Positions 1 through 11,754 of a stretch of DNA of 64,000 nucleotides are shown piece by piece. The stretch's first letter is position 1; every line of letters starts with the position of its first letter. Source of the DNA: Aldrovandia affinis. Lineage: Eukaryota > Chordata > Actinopteri > Notacanthiformes > Halosauridae. Made by a program: the position numbers and the translations under genes. Below the pieces are notes generated by a model, which was not told the origin of the DNA, made no database searches, and saw nothing but the letters and a program-made list of their open reading frames with translations. Location of the stretch: NCBI GenBank assembly GCA_029706075.1, contig JAINUG010000258.1, forward strand, positions 1,206,954 through 1,270,953. Direction: 5' to 3'.

Positions 1-32
1 GCTAACAGATCTCTTTGAAGAGCTTGACAATA

Positions 33-34
<2 letters not shown>

Positions 35-105
<71 letters not shown>
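35..105. repeat. (TG)n-(GA)n compound microsatellite
   Basis: About 30 bases of TG repeat pass directly into about 40 bases of GA repeat. Typical vertebrate compound microsatellite; no coding content. Confidence 0.97.
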
Positions 106-109
<4 letters not shown>

Positions 110-171
110 GGCCAAAAATAGGCAATATAAATTAACTGTGTTTTCCATATTTACCAGAGTTCACTGTAATA

Positions 172-1652
172 ATGGAGCCAACAGAGCCGGCGCAGTCAGC
201 AAGCCAGCCACATTCACAGACACTGGATGAAAAGGTGTGCTTATTATGTGAAAATGCTCTACAGGGAGATAAAAAGAATCCACATGTCAAGAACCCCACC
301 TTGGAAGGACTCAAAACCATATTGAAGGTTGCCCAGGAACGAGGTGATGAGGTTAATAAAAGACTATCCCCCCACTCAGTACTGTCCTTCAAGGTTAAGG
401 TTTCATATCACAGGTCATGTACAGCCAATTATTCAAGTGCAACCAACTATAGGCCCACTGCCAGCGAGCAAGAACCAGACAGGGATCAGTGTCAAAGTAA
501 AAGACAAAGACTGACCAGAGAAACTGGATTTGACATCCGCAGCCAGTGTTTAATTTGCAGCCAGAAAGCCACAAAGAGAGAAGGCCTGACCTGTATAAGT
601 ACTGGTACAGGTGAAAGTACAAGGTCAAAGGTCCCCAATGCTGCCTCAGAGAGGCTTGACGAAAGAATACATCTTCGTATTCTGGCCCATCAAGATCTAT
701 TTGCTTATGATGCAAAGTATCACAAGCTGCCTCGGACACTATATTTCAGCAAATAACATTTCAGCAGCCAGAAACAAGCTTCTGTCAAAAAAGAAGTTAA
801 AAGAACACGAAAGAGCTTTAATTGAGCTGACTGAAGAATTAACAGACCGTTTTTTTCAAAGAATATGACTGTCACAACACTGAGCACTGTAACTGAGAGC
901 TATGCAAGAAAACTAAGTACAGCTGAAGATCCAGCAATTTATAAATCATGGAGCATGATCCAGCATTATAGAGACAAGCTGATTTTCATTGAACGTCCTG
1001 GAAAATCTGATTTGATCTGTTCTGGTAGCATTACTGTTGGTCATGCAATGAAAGAAACATCCCTCCTCAGAGAAAAACTAGCAGAAGACAGGGAGACAAT
1101 GCCTCCACAGAGAACAGAGACTCTCACTGATACTCAAATCCTATACCAGGCTGCAGGTATATTAAGGAAAACTATGGAAGAGGTTGAGCATGATCCTCAA
1201 TTCTACATAAGCTTTCCCTTCTCCAGTGCAGTAAATATGTACCAAACATTCTATATGATTTTGTGAACTGGTGTGTTAGTTCAAGTGCATTTAGGAAAGT
1301 GCAGACCTGTAATGAGGACGCAGCTCTAAAGGATAATCTACGTGTTATAACCTTTTGCCATGATCTAATTGCACAGTGCTGCAGCAGCTGTACACCTATC
1401 ACACTAGGACTTGGCATAATGATCCATCATGAGTTTGGGAGCAAGGCCCTAATCAACAAGTTACACACGATGGGTCACTGTGTGTCTTACGATGAAGTGC
1501 GTCAATTTCTCACATCTGTAGCAGCAGATCAATTACAAAGAAGCAAAGGTGTTTACATCCCTAATGGACTGACAAGAACCACAGAACATGGGATAGTTGA
1601 TGCAGCCATTGACAACTTTGAGTGCCAGACTGCAGGACTGCCTGGATTCTAA
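172..1652 (+). pseudogene. TE-type zinc-binding protein, frameshifted and 3'-truncated
   Basis: A once-continuous reading frame now lies in several pieces: 172-756, about 720-868, 865-1266 and 1263-1652, so at least three frameshifts separate recognisable parts. The first piece starts MEPTEPAQ and carries CLLC near residues 23-26 followed by a YHRSC motif, then a second CLIC motif, which suggests two zinc-binding units. Later pieces read HHEFGSKALINKLHTMGHCV and then AAIDNFE. These are patterns I associate with a repeated fish/cnidarian family of unnamed, probably transposon-borne proteins, but I cannot name the superfamily. The frame ends at 1652 without the expected C-terminal part. Dead copy; no promoter or partner gene is visible. 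Confidence 0.6.
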
Positions 1653-2205
1653 TCCAAAGTACACGGCAACACATCGACGGCGTCTGCCCGTTGTTGGAGC
1701 ACATTCAGACAGAATGCCACCAACTGCATATCCATAAGAGGCGGCAGAAAGACATTTCAATCCCCTTCTGATGCCCCAGGCCCCAGCCCGTTATCGACTG
1801 TAATACTGGGCCTTTTTTTATACTCTGTATATCTGTATACTGTATACTTTGACTTGGTTTGTCTTTGTTTTTTTATACTCTGTATATTGTGTACCTACCT
1901 GGTTGTGCCTTTAAAAAAAATAAAGTACCTGATGTCAAGATGGCTTTTGTTGCCCAGCTTTTTTATTTTTTATTTTACATACCTCTGAATACTGTGTACC
2001 TACCTGGTTGTGCCTTTAAAAATAAATAAAGTACCTTTAAAAAAAATAAAGTACCTCTTATCTATCTACTAGTGTACACCATAGGATAACAATAACATGA
2101 ATATATTCAACATTGCCTATAACATATATCACATGAATATATGGTCTTCAGTAACTGCAACAATTATACATTATTATTATTATTATTATTATTAATAATA
2201 AAGGG
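1653..2205. repeat. AT-rich stretch with a ~105-bp duplication and (ATT)n
   Basis: The phrase GTGTACCTACCTGGTTGTGCC followed by A-rich sequence and AATAAAGTACCT occurs near 1889-1930 and again near 1994-2040, with a further AATAAAGTACC at 2047. A (TTA)n microsatellite runs from about 2171 to 2200. No gene seen. Confidence 0.7.
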
Positions 2206-2559
2206 GTTTAAGCCTGTATTATGGCTGAGGGTGACCAATAGTGACAGATCACCTGACGGACCTACCACCCAATAGAGTGATTTCTAGTTTTAAAGGTCAC
2301 ATGGTGTCATCATATGCTGATTCCAGCCCAGGCAGCTCACTGCTATTCAGATGCTAATTGGAGTCATTCCACACCGCAGGGGGGGGGTGGAGGGCAGAGG
2401 GAGGTGTGAAGCCCAATTTGGTCTGTTTTCGACAATTTACGGCACAGGAGAAGGTGTGCTCCCAAGGCCGGAAACAGTCTGGAAGAGCCGGGAATTAGTG
2501 ATCTTTCCGGCCATCTACAGGCATCTACATGGTCAAAAATCCCCCTTTTCATCTAGTGG

Positions 2560-3040
2560 AGCATTCTCAACTTATAGGCTATTATGCCACCTGCCCCCCA
2601 TTTGGAATGACCTAATTTGGCTGTTTCAGAGAAGCGGTATGTCTAAAGAAATCTCATTTGCAGTAAAACTGTACTAGATATCGCCATACAATCACTGGTT
2701 TTTGTTCAATAGCATCCTAGGCCATCAGTAACAGTATACCTGACAGGAATCTATGTTTTTCTGATAAATGAGAGAAAAGTAAAGGAGTTATCTTTTCCTA
2801 TCACCACAAAAGTACACTTTCCACCTAAACTAAAGCTATGTGTACAGGACTATATTTCAGTATTTTTTTGATAAATTACATTCTGACTCTTTGGTGATGT
2901 AGGGCAGACACCTGGGTCATACCTCAGGAAATCTGATGAAGATAAGATTGAGCATTCTTAAGTTATGGGCTTTTTTGTCACCATTCCCCTATTCGGACTG
3001 GCCTAATTTGGATCTTTTTCAGAAATTGGGGTAGGTCTAA
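2560..3040 (+). repeat. Diverged direct duplication (~90 bp units, ~385 bp apart)
   Basis: Segment 2560-2648 (GAGCATTCTCAACTTATAGG…GACCTAATTTGGCTGTTTC) is echoed at 2951-3038 (GAGCATTCTTAAGTTATGGG…GGCCTAATTTGGATC). The copies are clearly related but diverged. The sequence between and around them (2205-3200) shows no recognisable gene. Confidence 0.6.
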
Positions 3041-3205
3041 ATAGGCAAAAAAAATAATTCAAAAATAATAAGTCCACAACAATCCATTTCATTAATGGGA
3101 GACATATGGGATATGAAAAAACACTGTTGTGTTTTGTTCTAACTCGAGTGGGGGTATCTCGAAAACTAAAGCCTTTTTTGAGGACTTGCTGCAAGACTAC
3201 TAACA

Positions 3206-3478
3206 ATATAGATAGCTAGCATAATTTGTTCGACACGGTATAAAATAAACCAGCTTCAGGAAAGACTGGCTGAAGAAGTTCAAAGGTACAGGAGTTTCCC
3301 TGCTTTCATGAAACTTTACGGACCTTGTTCAATACACTGACGCCTACTACTGTACAGAAGTGTGAGGACCCCATGCCGCATAGGCTGCGCAGAAGTATAA
3401 ATTGCAGAGTGCTTGCGACATGTTGCATTGCATGAACCTTGAAGATGTCGCACAAGTTATGCAGAAGCATGTAGAGGC
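3206..3478 (+). repeat. Interspersed repeat, copy A (partner at 34440-34712)
   Basis: The segment from ATAGCTAGCATAATTTGTTC to GCATGTAGAGG matches the reverse complement of 34440-34712 over its whole length, including the block CAGGAAAGACTGGCTGAAGA. One frame reads LQERLAEEVQRY, slightly reminiscent of MADF-domain proteins of Harbinger elements, but stops follow and I do not rely on this. Confidence 0.7.
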
Positions 3479-3691
3479 CTTTAGTGGTGTTTGGGAAGTA
3501 GGCTTCATTAAGTTTGCTCTTTTTGAAAAGTTGAAAAGTTCATTGTGCAAGCTCTCCTCCTTTCTGTTCTTAGGCCTTAGGAAATATATATCTCTATTTG
3601 AAGTTTGTGGTACAAACGGCAGTCTGCAGTGTGCATGCAACACCGTCTTCTCAATCGTTCTTGAGCCTCGGAGTAAATATGTTCTTTTACT

Positions 3692-3844
3692 ATTCTGACC
3701 TCGTAACTGCATTCTGAGCAGAGCTAGACAGATAGCTAACAAGATGCTTCAATAAAGCCACACTATTTTGAAGAAAATGACTTTCTGAAGTTATTGTTAG
3801 CTATCTGTCTAGCCCTGCTCAGAACACAATTGCGAGGGCAGAAT
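3692..3844. repeat. Inverted repeat with 49-bp arms
   Basis: Left arm 3692-3740 and right arm 3796-3844 are imperfect reverse complements, sharing the perfect block AGCTATCTGTCTAG. The spacer is 55 bp. The arms make opposite strands encode the same short peptide start (MLAICLALLR), which explains two short ORFs here that are probably not genes. Confidence 0.8.
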
Positions 3845-4651
3845 AATGTATTTATATCTATGGTCCTGGCGGCCAACCAGATTACATCTAATCTGTTCCA
3901 TCATTTGAGAAGCTATTACGAAAAGGAATATGAAGAATTTATGCTGAAAAAAGAGAGGAAAAAGCAAGCAAAAAATCATATGCAGACGTGAAAATGGAGC
4001 CATATACATTTTTGTATAAATTGTTTTTGAATATCTGTATACTCAGACTTTTTTCACATACAAATGATCGTTTCAATATCATTGTTGAAGTATTTGGTCA
4101 ACATATCATGCAAATTATTTTTGGCCATATCGCCCAGGTCTAGCTTGCATCTTTTGCAAGACTCTGTGGAGTCCAGAGTGCTTGTGATAGCTACTAGTGG
4201 TGGGCGTTACAGTTACTTTCAGGGATACGGATCCTTTGACTCAGTTCCATAAAAGGATTTGTTCATGGATTTGTTCAGCAGTTCCTTCGCTGCTATCATT
4301 CAGACTCCCGCGAATGAGAACGAAAGTTATGCAGTGACTGGGTCTGACTCCATCGGTAAAAATATTGTTTAACTGAGTCAATCATTCAATTTAAATTACG
4401 ATTACATTTTCAGGGACCGTGACCAACAATAGGATAAATAAAAACAATAAAAGCATAATATCAACAACAATGATAATATTTAATTGGTAACATGGATTAA
4501 ACAGCCTAAAAATAAAAGCCTTTCACGGTTCATTTCTCAGATCAGAAGGAACATCTCCAAATTAAAAATCATAAACAAATACTTGAATGGACAATTTTTC
4601 TAAGTAGGCTACATATTACCAAGTAATCATTCACATGGACTAAAACATCCA

Positions 4652-6357
4652 TTAACCCCCTGAGGTCGACGGGAGCGGCGCCGCTCCCAGCAGCAATAAA
4701 AGTATATTACTATTTCTAACTTCGCGATATTTTATCATACACACGCGACAAAAACATTGACAGAAACCTTAGAATCGCGACTTTCCGATTTGAGCACTGG
4801 CAAATCAAATGGGATTTTTTAAATTAGGTTAATTAGACCAAAAGTAAACCTTGCCTTTACTCTCTTTTTTACCTGTTAGTAACGTCCCCTTCTATTGACA
4901 TGGTAACTAGGTGCGATTTTCGGGAGGTATGTGGGGAGGGCGTGGGGCCATGTGTGAAAACGCCGGCGTAAACAACACAAACTGTCGACAATTTGAAGCA
5001 AGATTTTATACAGACATACAATTTTATTCAAGATGGAAAGATTTTCTGCGCTGCAGTATTTGACAGCATTGATGGAAAGCGGCGAGGACAACAACTGGCG
5101 AAGAGTAAGTAACTATATTTGATTTGCCATGTTATCAAATACTCGTATATATATATTCAATATATGAATTCGCGTCTTGTGACTACATATTCCGCGTGTT
5201 GCAACGTAACAAATTTCAATAGGCACACAAGATCTATGGAAGAATACTTTTCAAACAGCCTAAAATATTAGAAAAAATCGTATGTAGCATGATCGGTTTC
5301 ATGATCTCACGTCCTTGTAAAATCGATTCTTGTTTTTGTTTATTATTAGAGTGCTTCTGTTTAGTTAAATCTGTGTTTGGGATTACGTTTTGGATTTGCT
5401 GTTTAGCTAGCTTTGTTTGTTCAGCTAGCTTTGTTTGTTCCAGTTCGTTTATCATTTTGGTTTGTTTTGTGAGTTATTTGCGTTTCGCCTCCGACATTGT
5501 TTTGCCTACGTTTGTGGATAATAAAATAAGAGCCAAAATGGCTGCTGCCACAAGATGCGCTTGTTGTGAAAGGAGAAATGGTAACTCAAATATTGCTTTG
5601 CCATTTAAAATCTAAATTGTGAGTTGTTGTTTTAATTCTAAAGTGAAAAAATCACAAAAAAGTTTAATTGGAAGACCCTTTTTTTCCTTGGGTCTCAGGA
5701 GGATATTATGTGCATTATTGTTAGGCTGTATGACTTGTAATATGTGGCATTCCCCTGTATATACTGTATAGTAGTTTGTGTGCTGTTTTCAATAAATCTT
5801 CCAAAATGAAAAAAAGCATATATTCTTCTGCATGGCTCACTGACTTGCTTACTCTGTATGGCCTTTGAGAGAGAGATGGCCCATCTGACAACTCTTAGAG
5901 GTGTGGACAATGAATAATGAATATTCAGGTATTTAGCATTTAGCCCTCCCACAGCCTGAAATAAATGTGACCAGTTCTGATAAAAACAGGTTTTTAGCTA
6001 TTTAGATCTCAGATGTGCTAAACTGTTTTCACACCCTTACATAACCAAGACCTTGATGAACAAACGCACATTGGCAAAACAATTCGTCACTATAGTTTAG
6101 TGTGTGCTTTCACAACTTTTGTGACAGCAGAAAAATTTACTATTTTTAACTTGTGTGTTTGTAGATCTATTTACAAGCTGCATATGATACTGACCAAACT
6201 ATTGATGGCATACAAATGTAGCTGTGATTGTCCTTCAAATAAAAATATCAAACACTTTGGAGTAAGTGTGTGTTAAGTTGATGAAATTGAGATAAATATC
6301 AGACCATGCCAAAATTACAAACCATCTCAAAGCTTAGCACGGACCTCAGAGGGTTAA
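4652..6357 (+). mobile_element. piggyBac-type element, internally deleted
   Basis: TTAA target sites flank the unit at 4652-4655 and 6354-6357. Immediately inside are terminal inverted repeats CCCCCTGAGGTCG (left) and CCCTCTGAGGTCC (right end, reverse complement), 11/13 identical. TTAA targets plus CCCTnTGAGGTC ends are characteristic of fish piggyBac elements. The unit is 1.7 kb and lacks a full transposase, so it is a deletion derivative that would depend on transposase from elsewhere. Confidence 0.85.
5033..5104 (+). pseudogene. Candidate first coding exon of piggyBac transposase
   Basis: An ATG at 5033 opens 24 codons (MERFSALQYLTALMESGE…) and ends in CGAAGA followed by a consensus splice donor GTAAGT at 5105. 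A short acidic N-terminus beginning ME/MxRF is common in fish piggyBac transposases. The position, about 380 bp inside the left TIR and on the same strand, fits exon 1. No DDD catalytic core follows; the rest of the element is non-coding. Confidence 0.45.
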
Positions 6358-6461
6358 TAAATGTAGCCTATGTGCCATCTATGTATTTATTTTGGCTAAC
6401 TTAAGGTGTGGCTTGCATTGTGTCAGTTTCCTGCATCATAGCCTATATTTTCATCAAACTA

Positions 6462-7664
6462 CACTGCCCGTCCCAAAAAAAAGTCACACACTCTAATATT
6501 TAGTTTGACTGCCTTTAGCTAAGATTACGGCACGCATTCGCCATGGCATTGTTTGGATAAGCTTCTGCAATGTCACAACATTTATTTCCATCCAGAGTTG
6601 CATACATTTTTCGCCAAGATCTTGTATTGATGATGGGAGAGTCTTCTCCAGCACATCCCAAAGAGACTCAATGGGGTTAAGGTATGGACTCTGTGGTGGC
6701 CAATCCATGTGTGAAAATGATGTCTCATGCTCCCTGAACCACTCTTTCACAAGTTGAGCCCGATGAATCGTGGCATTGTCATCTTGGAATATGCCCGTGC
6801 CATCAGGGAAGAAAAAATCCATTGATGTAAAAAATCTGGTCATCCAGTATATTCAGGTAGTCAGCTGACCTCATTCGTTGGGCACATAACGTTGCTGAAC
6901 CTAGACCTGACCAACTGCAGCAACCCCAGATCATAACACAGGCTTGTACGGTAGGCACTAGGCATGATGGGTGCATCACTTCATCTGCCTCTCTTCTTAC
7001 CCTGATGCACCCATCACTCTGGAACAGGGTAAATCTGGACTCATCAGACCACATTACCTTCTTCCATTGCTCCAGAGTCCAATCTTTATGCTCTCTAGCA
7101 AATTGAAGCCTCACTGACAAGTTGTTTTCTTAAGGCTACACAGCTGTGTAGTCCCAATCCCTTGAGTTCCCTTCGCATTGTGTGTGTGGAAATGCTTACT
7201 TTCACTATTAAACATAGCCGTGAGTTCTACTGTTGATTTTTTACAATATGATTTCACCAAACGTTGAAGTGATCGCCGATCACGATCATTCAAGATTTTT
7301 TTTCCGACCGCATTTCTTCCTCGAAGATGATGGTTCACCACTATCCTTCCAGGTTTAAATATGCGTTGGACAGTTCTTAACCCAATTTTGGTAGTTTCAG
7401 CAATCTCCTTAGTTGTTTTCTTTGCTTGATGCAGGCCAATAATTTGACCCTTCTGAAACAGATTAACATCTTTTCCACAACCACAGAATATGTCTTCCGA
7501 CATGGTTGTTTAAAAAATGAGAAGCTACTCACTGCATCAGTTATGGTTAAATAACTTGTTGCCAGCTAAAACATATTAATCACTGCAGTAATTTTCCAAT
7601 GGAAGGCTCTTACCTATTTGCTTAGTTAAATCCAGGTGGTGACTTTTTTGGGGGCCAGGCAGCA
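6462..7664 (-). mobile_element. Tc1/mariner-type transposon (DD36E spacing)
   Basis: The left end CTGCCCGTCCCAAAAAAAAG and the reverse complement of the right end, CTGCCTGGCCCCCAAAAAAG, form TIRs leading into GTCAC. TA lies just before the left end; the right TA has decayed. The element is 1.2 kb, the normal Tc1 size, with one minus-strand transposase gene. It sits just beyond the piggyBac unit, probably as an independent insertion. Confidence 0.88.
6493..7503 (-). pseudogene. Tc1-type transposase, two frameshifts
   Basis: Three overlapping pieces make one ~340-aa cut-and-paste transposase: 7503-7111 (paired-type helix-turn-helix; GQIIGLHQAKKTTKEIAETT), 7120-6803 (first catalytic Asp in MWSDESRF) and 6843-6493 (second Asp in FQDDNA, Glu in LNPIESLW). 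Frameshifts fall near 7115 and 6825. I count 36 residues between the second Asp (the D of DNA) and the Glu, against 34 in classical Tc1, so it belongs with the DD36E group. All catalytic residues survive but the gene cannot yield one protein. The C-terminus ends in the typical AKG-x-x-TKY. Confidence 0.85.
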
Positions 7665-7897
7665 TGCTCCGCTCAAGCGGTTCAGTGCTGTTATTGGTTA
7701 ATGACTACTACAGACTAGAGCCCAATGGTGGAAATTGTTAAATAGGAGTCCCTGCAATTTAAACAAATGGCAGTTCCCAACTTTACTCACTTAGAGATTA
7801 ACCAAAGGAACAAATCCTACACAGAGGTGTCAGTTCCTTTCGTTCACCAAAAGGATTCGTACAAAAAGAATGAATCGTTTACAAACGACACACGCTA

Positions 7898-8886
7898 GTC
7901 AATCGCAGCATCATCAGAGGAGTAAATTAGGTGTGGTTTCAGTTAGTTTAGCCTGTAAATAAAAGATGCTGCTGTTCCATTCCATTCAGGTTTGAACATT
8001 GAGACCAGATTGACGCAACACAAACTGATGAATAATTATCGGCCACTGCCACCGGTAAATTTAATTGTATCAGCCGATAAGCTGATTGCAGTCAACAAGG
8101 GAAATATCGTCCGATACCGGTAGTCCACCAATGTATCGCTGCACTCCTTAAAGTAACCAGCAACATTGTTGTGGCTTATTACGTTTTTAAATACCATAGT
8201 TCCTACGTTGAGGGACGTGATTCTGCTAAGCAGATACTTCTCCTTTTACAATGCCAGCCGGACTGGTTCTCTGCAGGAGGAAATTTTGCTACAATTAGGG
8301 TCTTAGGGTCACGTGACAAAACCTGGACGATATATCCGAATTCTATGAAAATAGCATATGCGTAGTAATAAAGTGTTACATTTTTAAATAATGTTGTCTA
8401 CTTGTTACATTTAAATTGTTAAATTTCAACATTAAAATATGTCAATAAGTGTTTTTTATCATGTCTAAATATGTTGTCTATGTTTGTTTTGATATTCACC
8501 TGTTATCAGTTCGAACTGTCAGTGTCGAATGTTCACCTACGCTGAATTTCTAGATTTTGATCGAGTCGCAAAATCTGGTGTCGTCATATTTTCTTTGGGA
8601 GGCAACTGTTACATCAAATAACTGGATTGTATTCAATATTATTTTTATTGCCAAGACATGTGCGGATACACACAGTGTGTTAAACGTTCATCTGAAAAAT
8701 ATTGGCTGAAATACAAGCTAAAACATCGTTGTTTTCAATATTCTGACAGAATATTTTTCAAAGACACGATATTAACATATACTGCTACAACCTGGGGGTC
8801 ATAAGCTTTGTATTGATATATAGGTTGTATGTCCACATGCCACTCTGGGATATTGTGTTGGTCGGTAGGCTACAGCTAGCTAGCAT
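7898..8886. other. No gene; old repeat fragment with TATCGGCC-like words
   Basis: About 8035-8150 contains ATTATCGGCCACTGCCACCGG and CCGATACCGGTAG…ATGTATCGCTGCACTCC, which resembles the terminal part of a widespread fish DNA-transposon repeat (TATCGG…GGTGCATCCC). The remainder to 8886 shows no recognisable gene or repeat. Confidence 0.35.
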
Positions 8887-10740
8887 GTCTTATTTTTATT
8901 TTATTTTATTTTACCTTTATTTAGCCAGGGGAGCCCATTGAGACCAAGTCTCATTTACAATGGTGCCCTGATTACAAAACAATTATATAAATTACACATA
9001 AACAAACAATAAGAAAAGGACAATAAAAATAGATGAAAGCATCATACAAAATAACAATAATAAGAGGAACTAGTGTTACAATAGAAGTAATTCCAATAGT
9101 TACGATAGATAGATTTAGAAACACTCACATACCACTAACTCTATATCCTTAAGCATATTTTTAAAAGTTCCTATGGAGACCACAGAATCCAGTTTGAAGG
9201 TCTCCTGAAGCTCATTAAAAGCTCTAGGCCCATAATAGCTAAAAGCGGTTTTACCTAACTCAGTTCTGACACGTGGGACTTCAAGAGTAATCCAATCCTG
9301 AGTTCTTGACTGATAAAAACTTGAGTGCAATGTTAAAAGAGAATTCATGTAAAAGGGAAGCTTTTGTAAGATTCCCTTAAAAACTTAGATGAGAAGGTGC
9401 TGTTTTCTTCTGGTGGCCAGGGAAGACCATCCCACTGCCCGATAAAGTGCACAATGATGCGCTCTAAAATGGTCACCTGTGATGAAACGAAGTGCAGAGT
9501 GGTAAACAGTATCGAGTTGTTTGAGGGTAGTAGAGGAAGCATGCATATAAATAATATCACCATAATCTATTACTGACAAGAATGAGGACCTAATTAAGCA
9601 CATTCTATTTTCCCGAGAAACAAGCTTTGTTTCTGTAGAAAATCAAGTTTCACCCTTAGTTTTTTACAAAGACCATCTACATGTGTCTTGAAGGACAGCT
9701 TCTCATCAATAAAAATTCCAAGGTATTTATAAAAGGATACTCTTTCAATTATAGACCCATCTAAAGTGTACATCTTATCAGTAGATTCCTTCATGGAGCG
9801 GTGATTTGAAAAATGCAGGACTTTTGTTTTCGACGCATTTAAAACAAGTTTCAGCTCTAGAAGTGAGCACTGAAATGAGTTAAAAGCTGACTGTAAAATG
9901 GATAATGCACCACCCAATGAAGGAGCAGATGAATAAATGACTGTATCATCAGCATAAAAATGTACCTTACAGTCATTTGTAAATGAGGCAATGTTGTTGA
10001 TGTATAAAGTAAAGAGTAGAGGACCAAGGATTGAACCCTGTGGAACACCTCTAGTGACCTCCAAGGAAGGGGATTTAAAGGAGTCAGCTACAATGCATTG
10101 CGATCTATTAGTAAGGTAGCTTGTAAACCACTGACATGCTTTCTGATCAAAGCCAGCCAGGCCTAGTCTATAAATTAAAAGTGCATGGTCAACTGTGTCG
10201 AAAGCTTTGGACAGGTCAACAAAGAGTGCTGCACAGCTCAACCCTTTGTCACGTGCACATTCAATATCATTTATAACCAAAGCTGAGGCTGAAATGGTGC
10301 TATGACCAGATCTAAAACCAGACTGAACTGGATTTAAAATACCATTGGTAGCTAGGTAAAACTGGATTTGACCATTAACTAGGGACTCCAGGATCTTGGC
10401 TAAACAGGAGAGCTTTGAAATTGGGCGGTAATTGTTCATGTCTTTGACGTCGCCCCCCCTAAGAAGAGGAAGCACGTGAGCCGATTTCCAAATCTTTGGG
10501 ACAATTCCTAAGCTAAGTGAAAGGTTAAAAATGTGAGTCAGGGTCCTGTAATTACAGAAGTACCTAAACTTAAAAGCCTAGGGTCAAGAGAGTCAGCCCC
10601 CGTAGACTTTTTAGAGTCCATCTCCCTGAGAGCTACACCGACTTCCCTCTCCATGAGTGGTTTCAGAGAGAAACAGGGGTGAGTAGTTGAGGGCTCAGGG
10701 CTAGATGAGCGGATCCCAACAGGTATGCTGACCTACCCAA
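8887..10740 (-). mobile_element. Non-LTR retrotransposon (LINE), 5'-truncated
   Basis: On minus, an RT-coding region is followed by a 3' tail reading GGCTAAATAAAGGTAAAATA with ATTTT-type repeats, the common fish LINE end, at about 8887-8930. The upstream linker reaches about 10740, after which there is no match to an endonuclease, so the copy is 5'-truncated as is usual for target-primed reverse transcription. The RT signature is closest to the I/Nimb or jockey-like group by eye; clade not proven. Confidence 0.88.
9115..10475 (-). pseudogene. LINE reverse transcriptase and C-terminal domain
   Basis: Open from 10475 to 9594 (293 codons): NNYRPISKLSCLAKILE (RT domain 1), QSGFRSGHST, ALFVDLSKAFDTVDH (catalytic Asp), GVPQGSILGPLLFTLYIN and the catalytic YADD at 9945-9956. 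It shifts frame near 9600 and continues as SSFLSVIDYGDIIYMHAS (9603-9385) and then TLEVPRVRTELGKTAFSYYGPRAFNELQ (9348-9115), the conserved C-terminal segment of this LINE group. RT residues look intact; the endonuclease is missing, so it is inactive. Confidence 0.85.
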
Positions 10741-11566
10741 CCCGCGATGTCTAGGGGATTTAATCTATCAAAGATATGTCCTGCACTAATGCATATTATT
10801 AGTATACATATATATTATTACATATATGTATATTATTGTAGATATGTCTTCGAATGACAGCGGACCTACTTGGCGATATGCCAGCAAATAATGAGCTTGT
10901 TTCGTTACCCACGACAGTAACAACAGATCGCTGAATATTGGGAAGTTATTAGCACAGAGTTAGGCTACTGTACTAAAGAAACACATAATATGCAGGGCTG
11001 TATCCAGGAGTCGAGAATGACCGAGGTCATGAGACCTAGCCCCTCTAGGGGGTTTCATCAAGAGAAATGTCACTAAGGGGATCAATTAATGCATCATGGA
11101 TATACTCAAAGACCAAAATGGCCCACATTTCAGGGACTGAAGATTGCATTTGTGGTAGAAGAATCTTACCAAAACATTAATGAAATGAAGCAGATGTTTC
11201 AAACACATATGCTGCTATTTTTCTGCACAACGTATTGCTAGTTAACTGTTACTCAAAAACATCAGCAAAGGAATGTTGTAATGCACCTAACTTTAATGTC
11301 ACCCACGGTGTGCTTGAACAGCAAGCTAGCTTGCGCTAACTAGATCAATCATAGCACTTAGCAAATTAAATAAACAGTTGGATCTATTATGATCCTAATG
11401 GAAACTTGGATCATACTATGCGTAAATAAAAGTTACAGAGTAATGAAGCTGTGTTAGTTTGCCACTAAAATGATAAAAACAACCCATCTACAACTACACA
11501 GATCATATATCGTTAACTAACGTTAGCTAGCCAACTCAAATTTAGCCGGGGGGGGCGGGCTTACTT
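10741..11566. other. No gene recognised
   Basis: AT-rich sequence with TATA-type stretches (10793-10845) and words such as CGTTAGCTAGC. No coding frame or known repeat identified. Confidence 0.5.
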
Positions 11567-11754
11567 ACCATACCTGGGTCAATGACGTGACGTGTCCATT
11601 TTGGTGTCCAAAACATATTTATAATATAAAAAATATATACTTTTAAATTAAAACTACATTATAATACTAAATGTCCCCCTCTTCATTGACTAGTAGTAGT
11701 AGTTATTATGAATAATGGAAATTTAAGGAGCTATGGAGCTCCAAAGTGCCAAAA

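Larger units (their letters stand above)
4195..7897. mobile_element. Possible degenerate hAT-like element hosting nested insertions
   Basis: The left flank starts CTAGTGGTGGGCG and soon reads GGATCCTTTGACTCAGTTCC. The right flank, read backward from 7897, starts CTAGCGTGTGTCG and reads GAATCCTTTTGGTGAACGAA. This resembles fish hAT-type MITE ends (GATTCGTTCA-like words), with piggyBac and Tc1 copies inserted between. TIR identity is weak (about 8/13) and I found no 8-bp target duplication. Confidence 0.3.
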
